From contig JAXHMB010000001.1 of NCBI GenBank assembly GCA_034521755.1, positions 372,001 through 436,000 on the forward strand: DNA of 64,000 nt. Direction: 5' to 3'. The DNA comes from JAXHMB01 sp034521755 (GTDB lineage: Bacteria; Bacteroidota; Rhodothermia; Balneolales; Balneolaceae). The notes beneath the pieces are model-generated. The model had not been told where the DNA came from. It made no database searches and saw nothing but the letters and a program-made list of their open reading frames with translations. The position numbers were made by a program, and so were the translations under genes. Of this stretch, positions 18,502 to 27,379 are shown in pieces; within the stretch, counting starts at the first letter, position 1, and the number at the start of each line of letters is the position of its first letter.

Positions 18502-19809
18502 ATGCTCCCTGTAGTTTCCATTGTTGGGCGGCCAAACGTTGGCAAATCCACTATTTTTAATAGACTTATCGGTAGCAGAAAAGCCATTGTGGATGACCAG
18601 TATGGGGTCACACGAGATCGTCACTATGGCGAATCTACCTGGAATGGACGTCAATTTAGTGTTATAGATACCGGAGGGTATCTTCCTGACGAAACCGACG
18701 TAATGATCCAAGGAGTTCGAGAACAAGTACACATTGCCCTCGAAGAATCTGATGTCATACTTTTCATAGTCGATACAGAAGCGGGTATCACCAGTCTTGA
18801 TCAGTCTGTTGCTAATCTATTGCGCCAACAGGAAAAACCGGTGCTGTTGGTACCAAATAAAGCAGATAATGAAGAACGGAGATTAAATGCCTCAGAGTTT
18901 TATTCACTGGGTTTTAAAGAGCTTTATCCGGTCTCTGCCATTAATGGCACCGGAACAGGTGACTTGCTGGATGAGGTGGTTAACCTGCTTCCTGAAGAAG
19001 CTGACGAAATTAAAGATGATCGTCCTAAATTAGCAATTGTTGGACGTCCTAATGTAGGTAAAAGTAGCTTCATTAATGCCATTCTTAATGATGAGCGATG
19101 CATTGTAACTGATATTCCGGGTACTACGCGAGACTCTATAAACAGTCTGCTTACCTATAATGAGAAAGAATATATACTTGTAGATACTGCAGGACTAAGA
19201 AAGCGAAAAAACGTAAAAGAGAACGTTGAGTTTTATAGTACCGTTCGAACTGACAGAGCCCTAAGAGACTGCGATGTTGCCATAGTTATGCTGGATGCCA
19301 TGCAGGGTTTTGAGCATCAAGACAAACATATATTGAATGAAGCTGTAAGGTTTAATAAGGGAATTGTAATTGTCCTTAACAAATGGGATCTGGTTCCTGA
19401 AAAGGACACAAACCTATTGAAAGAGTTCGAAGAATATATCTATGCTGAAGTACCCAATCTCAAATGGATACCTATTGTCTCTGTCTCAGCACTAAATAAA
19501 AAAAGACTGCACAGAGTCATTGATGTTGCTGACAATGTATTATTGGAACGACAAAAAGAGATAAGTACACCCGAATTCAATAATTTTCTGCAAGGTATTC
19601 TAAAAGAACGCCCGCTGCCTATAAAAAGGGGACAGGCACTGAAAATTAAATATGCAACCCAGGTAAAATCAGCTCCTCCGGTCTTTAAGTTCTTTATGAA
19701 TTTGCCTTCAGAACTTCCTGCAAACTACCGCAAATTTATAGAACGTAAAATAAGAGAACGGTATGGATTTCAAGGTGTTCCCATTACAATGACTTTTAAA
19801 TTAAAATGA
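18502..19809 (+). CDS. der: Ribosome assembly GTPase Der (EngA)
   Basis: Essential double-domain GTPase for 50S subunit maturation. The 435 residues contain two G domains, with G1 motifs GRPNVGKST (8-16) and GRPNVGKSS (181-189), two NKxD motifs (NKAD and NKWD) and DTGG/DTAG switch II motifs. A C-terminal KH-like domain ends with the typical RRIRERYGF-type stretch (RKIRERYGFQGVPI). The start and length match the family. It heads a forward run followed by nuoI. Confidence 0.97.
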   Translation: MLPVVSIVGRPNVGKSTIFNRLIGSRKAIVDDQYGVTRDRHYGESTWNGRQFSVIDTGGYLPDETDVMIQGVREQVHIALEESDVILFIVDTEAGITSLDQSVANLLRQQEKPVLLVPNKADNEERRLNASEFYSLGFKELYPVSAINGTGTGDLLDEVVNLLPEEADEIKDDRPKLAIVGRPNVGKSSFINAILNDERCIVTDIPGTTRDSINSLLTYNEKEYILVDTAGLRKRKNVKENVEFYSTVRTDRALRDCDVAIVMLDAMQGFEHQDKHILNEAVRFNKGIVIVLNKWDLVPEKDTNLLKEFEEYIYAEVPNLKWIPIVSVSALNKKRLHRVIDVADNVLLERQKEISTPEFNNFLQGILKERPLPIKRGQALKIKYATQVKSAPPVFKFFMNLPSELPANYRKFIERKIRERYGFQGVPITMTFKLK

Positions 19810-19902
19810 TCATTTTTACCTTTGAACAGAGCAAAGGAATAAGTTATTTTACGCTCGTTCAAATCATGGCTTAATCAATATAGTATCGAGAACTAATTAC
19901 AC

Positions 19903-20601
19903 ATGGCTAAATTAGAGAACCTGGACCAACCCCGTGCCAATGCGCTTAATAAGGATTATGACCGAGAGCGTTCACTTTCCTTTTTAGAAAAGCTTTACCT
20001 GCCGGAAATATTTAAAGGGCTTTGGTATACTTTAAAGCAAATGTTCCAGCCTACTGTAACCCTGCAATATCCCGAAGAGAAATGGGATCCGCCTTCAATT
20101 TTTCGAGGCAGACCGGTCCTTGTTGAAGATAATGGTAAAGAGCGATGTGTAGCTTGTGGTTTATGTGCCCGGGCATGTCCGCCGTTAGCTATTAGTATGC
20201 AGGCTAATGAAGACGAAGATGATCCTAAAGAACGATATCCTGATTTCTTTGAAATAAATATGCTTCGTTGTATCTATTGCGGATATTGTGAAGAAGTTTG
20301 TCCCGAAGAAGCTATTGTGATGAGTAAAGATTATGATATTGTCTTTGAAAGCAGGGAAGAAGCCATTTATGATAAAGAACGACTTCTGGTCCCCAAAGAA
20401 GATCTAAAAGAACGATTAGACTTTCTCAGAGAGTACAAGAATAGGCAATTTGGTAAGTTTTGGGATTTTCAGGAAGAAAATAATATTCACTCTGTAAGGG
20501 ATCGAGACCGAGAATTTAACTCTGGCTTATCATTGGTTGAAATGCTTGAACAACAGAAACAGAATGATAATGTAGAAGCTGATTCCGAGTGGGTTCGATA
20601 G
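19903..20601 (+). CDS. nuoI: NADH-quinone oxidoreductase subunit I
   Basis: Peripheral subunit of respiratory complex I that carries electron-transfer clusters N6a and N6b. Two 4Fe-4S motifs are complete: C82xxC85xxC88xxxCP (CVACGLCARACP) and C123xxC126xxC129xxxCP (CIYCGYCEEVCP). An N-terminal amphipathic stretch GLWYTLKQMF is as in NuoI. At 232 residues it is longer than many NuoI, owing to a charged C-terminal extension after about residue 160. It stands alone here, with no other nuo genes adjacent, which implies a split complex I locus. Confidence 0.93.
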   Translation: MAKLENLDQPRANALNKDYDRERSLSFLEKLYLPEIFKGLWYTLKQMFQPTVTLQYPEEKWDPPSIFRGRPVLVEDNGKERCVACGLCARACPPLAISMQANEDEDDPKERYPDFFEINMLRCIYCGYCEEVCPEEAIVMSKDYDIVFESREEAIYDKERLLVPKEDLKERLDFLREYKNRQFGKFWDFQEENNIHSVRDRDREFNSGLSLVEMLEQQKQNDNVEADSEWVR

Positions 20602-20644
20602 TATTGCTTACAATTCTAATCTAATTGAAGAGACATTTGCATTT

Positions 20645-21193
20645 ATGGGAAGCAATAATAATGTAACTCAGGAACAGCTCAATCAGCTTATTGAAGATGC
20701 TTCTTATTTACAAGATGAAGCTGAAGCCCTCAAATATGTAATTGAGGAAGTTCCATACACCGAAAGTCCACCGGATGACCGTTCCATTGCCGAAAAGCTT
20801 TTAATTATAGATCATGCTCAGCTTTCGTACTATCGGCCGATCCTTGAAAAAGGTTTTAAAAACCCACGCCCAACACGTTTAGAAGACTTTGAACATTTCA
20901 GTGATACTTTTGAGGTTGATGAGGAAAAACTGGAAGACATTCAAAAGCTATTAAGTAAAATTGCTAAACACCGAGCAGGATTGGTAAATGTTATTAAAAA
21001 TATTCCTCTAATTGATTGGGATAAAGTAATTTACAAGGATAATCGAGAAATTACATTATTTGATTTTATGCAGCAAATGGTTCGTTTTGACCGATCCATG
21101 CTTAAGGAAATTGCAGACCAAGTAATGGTTTACAGTCAGGATAGGGAAGCACAGCGTGAAATTGAAAGCCGTCAAAAGAACCACCAGTCCTAA
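20645..21193 (+). CDS. DinB-like helical bundle protein
   Basis: A 182-residue, mostly helical protein with the layout of the DinB/YfiT superfamily. H57 (IIDHAQLSYY) corresponds to the first metal histidine, and a second helix holds IAKHRAGLV. The third helix, normally with an HxxxH metal pair, reads MVRFDRSMLKEIADQV, so the usual final histidine is missing. A metal-dependent thiol transferase role is therefore doubtful. It sits between nuoI and a membrane protein gene, with 43 and 12 base gaps. Function unknown. Confidence 0.65.
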   Translation: MGSNNNVTQEQLNQLIEDASYLQDEAEALKYVIEEVPYTESPPDDRSIAEKLLIIDHAQLSYYRPILEKGFKNPRPTRLEDFEHFSDTFEVDEEKLEDIQKLLSKIAKHRAGLVNVIKNIPLIDWDKVIYKDNREITLFDFMQQMVRFDRSMLKEIADQVMVYSQDREAQREIESRQKNHQS

Positions 21194-21205
21194 GAATATA
21201 TAACA

Positions 21206-21838
21206 ATGGAATGGAGCTCCTTTATACTGACAATCATCTCTTTTTACGGGGCTTATCGCTGTTATTCCTTCTATAGACTTTCCGGATCGCTGAAATACTC
21301 AGGATTTTCAATATCTCTGCTCATTTTGGGTATCATACAACTGTCATTAACAATAGAAAGTTTATTATCTGAAGAACTCACTATTTATGCTGCTACTGTT
21401 GTAGAATGGGGGCACATTGTAACTCTTGCCATTCTCCTTGGAGCTTTGGCAAGCTTCATTCGAGACTCAAAACCATATTTTGCACAATTTCCAAAAGCAT
21501 ATATAGGATTGCCACTTCTTATTGTAATATCCTATGTGTTGGTTAAAGATACCTATGCTATAAAAGAATGGCTTATTTCAATCTACCAGGGCGGAGCATT
21601 GCTTGTAGCTTTATTGATGTATGGTGTTTACACCTACAGAAGTCAAGATTATGCTTTAGTAATCACAGGTATTTTAGTTTTTCTTATTACATATCTTGTG
21701 TTTTGGTTTGTGCCTATAAACAGCAATTCTTTAAATGTCATCTGGAAATTATTACTGGGATTGGGAATTATTATAACCGTTTTGGGGTATGATCGTTTAG
21801 ATATTTCAAAATCAGGCCTCAAATCCCCAGCTAAATGA
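21206..21838 (+). CDS. Polytopic membrane protein, unknown
   Basis: A 210-residue protein with about six or seven hydrophobic segments (near 5-20, 35-50, 70-90, 100-118, 130-145, 155-170, 180-196) separated by short loops. It resembles the 7TM sensor modules often fused to kinases, but no catalytic domain is present here. The stop overlaps the start of the peroxiredoxin gene (ATGA at 21835), indicating translational coupling. Function cannot be assigned. Confidence 0.65.
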   Translation: MEWSSFILTIISFYGAYRCYSFYRLSGSLKYSGFSISLLILGIIQLSLTIESLLSEELTIYAATVVEWGHIVTLAILLGALASFIRDSKPYFAQFPKAYIGLPLLIVISYVLVKDTYAIKEWLISIYQGGALLVALLMYGVYTYRSQDYALVITGILVFLITYLVFWFVPINSNSLNVIWKLLLGLGIIITVLGYDRLDISKSGLKSPAK

Positions 21839-22314
21839 ATAAGGATTCCATTAAATTACAAGCGGGTGATAAAACTCCCGAATTTAGACTGCAAAACACA
21901 AAGGGAGAACATATATCTCTGAAAGATCTACTTAGCCAAGATCCACAGGTAGTGTTACTATTTTTTCCGTTAGCATTTAGCGGAACATGTACAAAAGAAC
22001 TTTGTACTACACGTGACAATATGAAGCTTTATAATTCTCTTAATGCCAACATAGTTGGAATTAGTATAGATAGTTTTTTTACACTGAAAGAATTTAAAAA
22101 AGCTGAAAATTTAAATTTCCCCTTACTAAGTGATTTCAACAAAGAAGCATCCAAAGCTTATGGAGTTCTAAACCATGACTTTTATGGAATGAGGGGAGTG
22201 AGTAAACGCTCGGTGTTTGTCATTAATTCAGATGGGATTATTAAATATGTAGAAGTTTTGGACGATGATGATAAACTACCGGATTTTGAAGCACTTCATT
22301 CAGCGCTACAGTAA
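21835..22314 (+). CDS. Peroxiredoxin (AhpC/TSA, AhpE/BCP-like)
   Basis: Thiol peroxidase that reduces hydrogen peroxide and organic peroxides. The 159-residue thioredoxin fold holds the active site PLAFSGTC, with the peroxidatic cysteine at C52 in the PxxxTxxC pattern and a possible resolving C57 in TKELC. The rest, including FPLLSDFN and YGVL, fits AhpE/BCP. It is the last gene of the der-nuoI run and is followed by a stem-loop shared with the convergent gene. Confidence 0.93.
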   Translation: MNKDSIKLQAGDKTPEFRLQNTKGEHISLKDLLSQDPQVVLLFFPLAFSGTCTKELCTTRDNMKLYNSLNANIVGISIDSFFTLKEFKKAENLNFPLLSDFNKEASKAYGVLNHDFYGMRGVSKRSVFVINSDGIIKYVEVLDDDDKLPDFEALHSALQ

Positions 22315-22423
22315 TACTCCAGACAAGTTAGGGAAGAAGTTAGAATACTAATTATAAAGTAAAGCTATCTTTACTTTACATAATATAAATTATACGACAA
22401 TTATATACCTGGCTATATAAAGA

Positions 22424-22453
22424 AGCCTCAATACGATCAAATATTGAGGCTTT
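22424..22453. terminator. Bidirectional stem-loop between convergent genes
   Basis: A 10-bp perfect stem, AGCCTCAATA (22424-22433) with TATTGAGGCT (22442-22451), encloses an 8-base loop. T-runs are short on both sides (TTT after the right arm; TTCTTT read leftward). Placed between the stops at 22314 (+) and 22492 (-), it probably ends both transcripts. Confidence 0.7.
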
Positions 22454-22491
22454 AACAAGTATGCGGATTGTTTGATATTAGGGATTCGCTT

Positions 22492-23010
22492 TTATTTCCT
22501 TTTGTATTCTATACGCCACTGCAAGGTCCAACTTTTTCCTTTATCTGTAGACAACTCCCAGTCCCATGTGAAAGAATTTTGTTTAATATTATAAAACACC
22601 ATGCGTTGCATTATGCTTTTGCCTTGTGGAGTTATCCTATCTGTAATAAATATCCTCTTGCCACCAGAAAACTCCCCGGTAAAGTCAATGTAGCCTCCAT
22701 TGCTGTCAACCCAGGTTTGCTTCCATTCTTTATTTCTTGAGCTATAGACAGACCAGCTTTTGCCGGCATATCCTTCAAATCTACCCTCTATAGCTTCAAA
22801 ATTTTCTTGAATTACTTTCCCTTCTAGTATCTTTTCAATCTTATTGGTCCCGGATTCCATAGACCCATCAGGAGCTTCCCAGGTCAATTCCCACGTTCCT
22901 ATCCAAAAATCGAAGTAATTTTGCGGTGGTAAATCATCAATAGAAAGAGATTGGCCCCTAGAAGCCAAATTTAAGCTTAACAGTACAATTAACAGGTATA
23001 CAGCCTTCAT
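22492..23010 (-). CDS. Secreted protein, DUF1579-like beta-barrel
   Basis: A 172-residue exported protein. The signal peptide ends near LASRGQ. The mature part begins with YFDFWIGTWELTW, followed by EKILEGKVIQENFEA and YSSRNKEWKQTWVDSNGGYIDFTGEF, which is the pattern of DUF1579-like, lipocalin-type barrels. Catalytic residues are not evident. Transcription heads towards the peroxiredoxin. A 97-base gap separates it from the AraC-family gene upstream. Confidence 0.7.
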   Translation of the reverse strand: MKAVYLLIVLLSLNLASRGQSLSIDDLPPQNYFDFWIGTWELTWEAPDGSMESGTNKIEKILEGKVIQENFEAIEGRFEGYAGKSWSVYSSRNKEWKQTWVDSNGGYIDFTGEFSGGKRIFITDRITPQGKSIMQRMVFYNIKQNSFTWDWELSTDKGKSWTLQWRIEYKRK

Positions 23011-23107
23011 AGCAGTGATTTGAAGTTTTTAATTGTTTTCTGGCTAAATAAGCTAAAAGAAAGGTTGAAGCGTCAACTTTTATAACAATTGACGCATTAT
23101 TCCAAAA

Positions 23108-24238
23108 TCAGTTCCGATTTATGTGAATATCCCGAAATTTTGAAGGAGTGGTTCCAACTTTTTCTTTAAAGGCTCTGTTAAATGACGTCTTATTGTTAAA
23201 CCCTGACTCGAAAGCCACATGAAGAATAGTCAAGTCCCTGTTTTCCGGATTTTTGAGCAGATCACGAGCCTCTCTAACCCTGTAGGAATTAATAAACTCA
23301 AAAAAATTATGGCCAAGTTTGTCGTTTATCACTTGTGAAAGATGATGTGAAGCAATATCAAGCTGTTCTGCTACATCTTTTAACCTAATATCTCCTTCTT
23401 TATAAAGCTTGTGTGATTCCATAATTTGAAGAAGTTTCTGCAGATATTCTTCGGCTTCATCATCGGTTAGATTTGAGTTGTCATATTTGGGCTTTACTTC
23501 ATGATCGACCATTAAATTCGGATTAACATAACCCAGATATCCTACTGTAAATATAAATCCTGTCATCGCAAATGAAATCATATAGTCGTACTCAATCTTA
23601 AAATCAATAGTATTTATTAACACATAATACGATGTATAACTAAGCGTGAACCCAATAAAGCAATAGCCCACTACTGCAAGCCATTGTTTGGAATACTTGT
23701 TGATTTCTTGTGCTTTAATACGCTCTCGAAATCCTTCAAATTTTACCATCAGCATAATGAGAATGGAATAACAGCTTAAATGAAGAATTTTCAACAATGC
23801 AATAATCATCGCTCTGGGAGAAACTTCTCCTGAAGCTCTCGTTGCCTCAACAAGCTGAATTTTAGCCTCTGCTGAAAGTATATAAAAAGGTGAGTCAACA
23901 ATAAGAAGCCCCAAAAAAGGGATAAAGTGAATTAACTGCTTCTTTTTGAATAATTGTTCTGGCTTTAGGATTGAAATAACATATAAGTACAACACCGGTC
24001 CAAATAAAAATGTAAAGGAATTGGACATCCTTATAAGGTGTGGATACACCATTTGATAACCCGTCCAATAAGCAACATAATCTATAAGAGTTAGCGAAAA
24101 TAGAGCCAAGAAAATGCTTAACAACACATTAGATGCCCTATTCCCTTCTTTCTTACGATAAAAAAGCACTGCAAGCACCAATCCATGTAGTGCAGCAATT
24201 AAAAAGATTATTGTCCAGGTATTTAGCGATGCTTCCAT
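23108..24238 (-). CDS. Membrane-bound AraC family transcription regulator (7TM-AraC)
   Basis: A 376-residue protein with about seven membrane segments (residues 5-245) and a C-terminal AraC/XylS DNA-binding domain (about 270-375). The latter has the first helix-turn-helix (LKDVAEQLDIASHHLSQVIN) and the classic second one, ILHVAFESGFNNKTSFNRAFKE, followed by GTTPSKFR. Such proteins probably sense a membrane-derived signal. The gene is divergent from an orphan receiver gene (142-base gap), so it may control that gene. Confidence 0.88.
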   Translation of the reverse strand: MEASLNTWTIIFLIAALHGLVLAVLFYRKKEGNRASNVLLSIFLALFSLTLIDYVAYWTGYQMVYPHLIRMSNSFTFLFGPVLYLYVISILKPEQLFKKKQLIHFIPFLGLLIVDSPFYILSAEAKIQLVEATRASGEVSPRAMIIALLKILHLSCYSILIMLMVKFEGFRERIKAQEINKYSKQWLAVVGYCFIGFTLSYTSYYVLINTIDFKIEYDYMISFAMTGFIFTVGYLGYVNPNLMVDHEVKPKYDNSNLTDDEAEEYLQKLLQIMESHKLYKEGDIRLKDVAEQLDIASHHLSQVINDKLGHNFFEFINSYRVREARDLLKNPENRDLTILHVAFESGFNNKTSFNRAFKEKVGTTPSKFRDIHINRN

Positions 24239-24379
24239 AAAAATAGATCAGCTTTCTGTTTATAGATATTTATCATATAAGCAAAACACAAGATTGTAGC
24301 AGAATTTTTTATACAATTTAGATAATTAAAAAAAATCTGTATAATAATTCTTACTATAAAATATATACAGAGAGAGAAA

Positions 24380-24745
24380 ATGAATATTTTAATTGTAGAA
24401 GATGATCAGCTTATTTCACTTCTTTTAACCAGGCTGGTAGAAAAAATGGGATATAATGTGGTAGATAATGTCACTACCGGTGAGAAGGCAATTGATATTG
24501 TCAAAGAAACTGCAGTCGATATTATCTTTATGGATATTATGCTGGATGGTAAGATAGATGGTATTACAGCTATGGAAGTCATACAATCCAGTAAAGATAT
24601 CCCTGCCCTTTATATTACCGGAAATTCAGACGCCATAACCATTAAAAGGGCTCAAAATACTGTTTATCTTGATTATCTGGTTAAACCTGTTGATAGAAAT
24701 CAGCTATCCAATATTTGCAGTTCTTATAAAAAAAAGATGAACTAA
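24380..24745 (+). CDS. Single-domain response regulator (receiver only)
   Basis: A 121-residue CheY-like protein with acidic pair D8/D9, phosphoacceptor D52 (FMDIM), switch T80 and K102 (VKPV). There is no output domain. Residues ITGNSD and IKRAQ are nearly shared with a second orphan receiver at 35752, so the two are probably paralogues. A purine-rich ribosome site (AGAGAGAGAAA) lies just before the ATG. It probably relays signals between kinases or to the nearby HPt protein; its partners are unknown. Confidence 0.9.
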   Translation: MNILIVEDDQLISLLLTRLVEKMGYNVVDNVTTGEKAIDIVKETAVDIIFMDIMLDGKIDGITAMEVIQSSKDIPALYITGNSDAITIKRAQNTVYLDYLVKPVDRNQLSNICSSYKKKMN

Positions 24746-24839
24746 AAATTGCTCATGTTATAAATATTTAGTTGATTAGAGATAATTCATCAAGAAATAA
24801 TGATTTAGCAAAATTATCATTTAGGATAAGGGTACTAAT

Positions 24840-25295
24840 ATGAAAAATGTTAAGGGAAGCTTTCTTGCTGCAATAATGATTTTATTAATGGCCCCATCTG
24901 AAGTGCTGAGCCAGACGCTTTTAGTTAAATTAGAGCAAACAAAAGAAATAAGTCTATTTTCTCAAGCAATTGTGAACTCCGGACTTGATACTGAATTGAA
25001 GGATAATGCCACATATACCATTTTTGCACCTTCCAATGAGGTTTTAGAGAAAGAAATTGGTGGCAAAGGTTATTCTGATTCCAAACTTCGGTCTTTCCTT
25101 CTTAATCACATTATAACAGGCTGGGCTACAGAAAAGAATCTTAAGTCGATGTCCAAAGCAACCAGCCTAGGTGGAATTAGTCTAAAATTTGCCTGGGAAA
25201 ATGATGTGCTTACTATAAATGAAGCAAAAATTTCAAAAAGTAATATTAAGGCTGAAAATGGAATAATACATGTTATTGACCGTGTCCTGAAATAA
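24840..25295 (+). CDS. Secreted fasciclin (FAS1) domain protein
   Basis: A 151-residue exported protein with a signal peptide ending near VLSQ and one FAS1 domain. The diagnostic features are the TIFAPSNEVLEK motif and the FLLNHIITGW motif, plus a C-terminal GIIHVIDRVLK strand. FAS1 proteins mediate adhesion or heme/ligand binding. The gene overlaps the lipid kinase gene on the other strand by 23 bases at their 3' ends. Confidence 0.88.
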   Translation: MKNVKGSFLAAIMILLMAPSEVLSQTLLVKLEQTKEISLFSQAIVNSGLDTELKDNATYTIFAPSNEVLEKEIGGKGYSDSKLRSFLLNHIITGWATEKNLKSMSKATSLGGISLKFAWENDVLTINEAKISKSNIKAENGIIHVIDRVLK

Positions 25296-26160
25296 CAGAA
25301 AGCATCGCAGATTCAACTCTTATATCAAATTCCGTTTCCTTGCTTTTAATAACTTCGCCATCTGCATGAATTTCAACAGGTTTATCAAAGTTAATTATGC
25401 AGTTTTGCGTTTTAAAGATTTCTACTTCCTTAAATACAGTATGACTTCCATTTAAAAAGAAGGGCAATTTTAATGGAAGAAGCCATTTTGATATCGGTTT
25501 GAGTAATACAATATCAAGCCTTGCATCGGTGATTGACGCATCAGGCGCAATACAAAAATTGCCTCCCTCTATCCTTCCATTGGCAGCAGTAATCATCATC
25601 ACTTCTGTTGAGACATCAGATCTATCCTTAAATGAAATTTTAACTTTATATATATTTCTATTAAAGTTCGCTTTCAGTGCCGAAATAATGTACCTGAGTG
25701 TTCCATTGGTAATACGGCTTTTTGAAGCATACTGATTTGTGAGCCCGTCAAATCCAAATCCAAGACTATTGATAAACGGTATTTCATTACAATATCCTAC
25801 ATCAATATTTGTTCGTTTCCCGTTTTTTAATAATAGAATAGCTTTCTTGAGATCTGTTGGAATTTGTAAAGACTTTGTCACATCATTACCACTTCCTAAA
25901 GGCACTACACCTAGGCATATATCCCAATCAAGCGTTGCTATTGCTGTTTCCCTGACTGTGCCATCACCGCCACATGCAACAATTACATCAAAATTTAAGG
26001 CCTGTTCCTCTACTATTTGCTGTATATCTCCTCGTTTTTTAGAAACGATAAACTCACAGTTTTTAATTTCCTGTCTTGCAATATCTATCACCTTTTTAAA
26101 ATCATCAGAAGATCTATAACGATTTGCAGCGGGATTATGAATAAAAAGATATCGTTTCAC
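25273..26160 (-). CDS. Diacylglycerol/lipid kinase family protein (DagK/YegS-like)
   Basis: Phosphorylates diacylglycerol or a related lipid with ATP. The 295 residues show the nucleotide motif ACGGDGTV (GGDGT at 64-68), then PLGSGNDVTKSL and a C-terminal lobe with the GGNFCIAPDASITDARLDIVL stretch near 195-217, as in YegS/DgkB. It is the last gene of a six-gene reverse operon and follows the aminopeptidase gene by 5 bases. The substrate lipid is not predictable. Confidence 0.9.
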   Translation of the reverse strand: MKRYLFIHNPAANRYRSSDDFKKVIDIARQEIKNCEFIVSKKRGDIQQIVEEQALNFDVIVACGGDGTVRETAIATLDWDICLGVVPLGSGNDVTKSLQIPTDLKKAILLLKNGKRTNIDVGYCNEIPFINSLGFGFDGLTNQYASKSRITNGTLRYIISALKANFNRNIYKVKISFKDRSDVSTEVMMITAANGRIEGGNFCIAPDASITDARLDIVLLKPISKWLLPLKLPFFLNGSHTVFKEVEIFKTQNCIINFDKPVEIHADGEVIKSKETEFDIRVESAMLSVISGHGQ

Positions 26161-26165
26161 AGGTA

Positions 26166-27026
26166 TTATTTTATAGAGAGATATTGAATTAGGATTTTTA
26201 ATACTCTCTCAATATCAGACTTAAATACACGTTCTCCTTTTTGATGATAAGGATAAATTGCAGGTTCTAAAGCCAGGGACACCACGTCTTTGTTGGCTTT
26301 GCTATTAAATTCAAAACCATAGTGCAGGTAATCATTCGTATTATTATCCAGATGGATTTTATCATCAATAGATAAAAAAGTGTTTACGGAATTCTTTGTC
26401 TTATTTATTAGCGAATCACCTGCTTCAAGATCGTTAAGCTCCCAATGTTTTGAATACACTGCTACCCCCTTTTCACCTTTAAAAAGAGGCGTAGTATCAA
26501 CCGTGATTACCTCATCAGGAATAATACCCTGCTTCAGACATGCCTTTGCTATCTTTCTTGCTCCCATCCCATGAGTATAACCTTCCCCATTGTTTTTAAG
26601 AAGCTCAGGATGTTCTTTTAAGCCCTTACTCTCTTCCATTTCAGAGAAGAACAAAAGCAGATTGGGAAAATTCTTTTGAGGTAATAAAGAGCAAAGTGCT
26701 AATATTACGCCTAGTCCGGCACAGTTATCCATGGCTCCTTCAATAAAAGTTTCTGTTTCCTTTACAGGAAGTTGCGCTGGATAGGTTTCTCCATAATGAT
26801 TTATTTTATCAAGATGGGCTGTAAGAGCAATAGTTAACTCACTATCGTTATCATAATTATAAATGAGACTATTACCATTTACCGGTATTTTAGATACCAT
26901 TCCTGAACGAATAAGAGCTTCAAACCGGCCTTCTATAAATGGATGGATACGTTCTTCATAGCTGCTAAAAGAGGGGATTTCAGCCGTCTTTTTTGTCATT
27001 CTTATAGCTGTATCCAAAAGCTCCAT
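26166..27026 (-). CDS. M28/M42-like zinc aminopeptidase
   Basis: A 286-residue cytoplasmic metallopeptidase. The zinc motifs appear in order: ALTAHLDK (first His/Asp), GAMDNCAGLGVIL (bridging Asp), and FFSEMEESKG (catalytic and ligand Glu pair). The DTTP motif and a late DYLHYGF segment may supply the remaining ligands. It is short for M20 or M42, which usually carry a dimerisation domain. Its start overlaps the DUF952 stop by one base. Peptide substrates may be linked to the Glu-tail chemistry of the upstream rimK, but that is inference. Confidence 0.75.
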   Translation of the reverse strand: MELLDTAIRMTKKTAEIPSFSSYEERIHPFIEGRFEALIRSGMVSKIPVNGNSLIYNYDNDSELTIALTAHLDKINHYGETYPAQLPVKETETFIEGAMDNCAGLGVILALCSLLPQKNFPNLLLFFSEMEESKGLKEHPELLKNNGEGYTHGMGARKIAKACLKQGIIPDEVITVDTTPLFKGEKGVAVYSKHWELNDLEAGDSLINKTKNSVNTFLSIDDKIHLDNNTNDYLHYGFEFNSKANKDVVSLALEPAIYPYHQKGERVFKSDIERVLKILIQYLSIK

Positions 27027-27379
27027 TAATGCTCAATTTTAAATGAAATGTCAAAGCTTCCATCAGCTTCCGGAGCTAGTTTTATTTTGTCAATGATGCA
27101 TCTAATATTAATTGGACCATAGATATGTGGAAACTTTTTCCCCAGATCCTCATCAAGTTCATATTTAATCTCTTGGTCAATTATTGAGCTGTTGATGATC
27201 AGGAGTAAAACATCATCCCTGCCCTTGAATAACCTATTTGCAGTCTCCCCTATTTCTTCACCAGTAGAACAGTGTATAAATCCTTGATCTTCAATACTTT
27301 GTGGAGAATACATAGAATTTTGTTTATAATTATTCCAGTCTTCTTCAGTCACCAAATGGAAAATTAAGTCGTCCTTCAT
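27026..27379 (-). CDS. DUF952 family protein
   Basis: A 117-residue protein of the DUF952 family. The signature DQGFIHCSTGEEI (around 32-44) and FPHIYGPI (around 83-90) are clear. Family function is unknown, although it shows distant similarity to ADP-ribosyl-binding folds in some classifications. It abuts the aspartoacylase-family gene (stop at 27380) and overlaps the peptidase start by one base, so translation is coupled. Confidence 0.88.
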   Translation of the reverse strand: MKDDLIFHLVTEEDWNNYKQNSMYSPQSIEDQGFIHCSTGEEIGETANRLFKGRDDVLLLIINSSIIDQEIKYELDEDLGKKFPHIYGPINIRCIIDKIKLAPEADGSFDISFKIEH

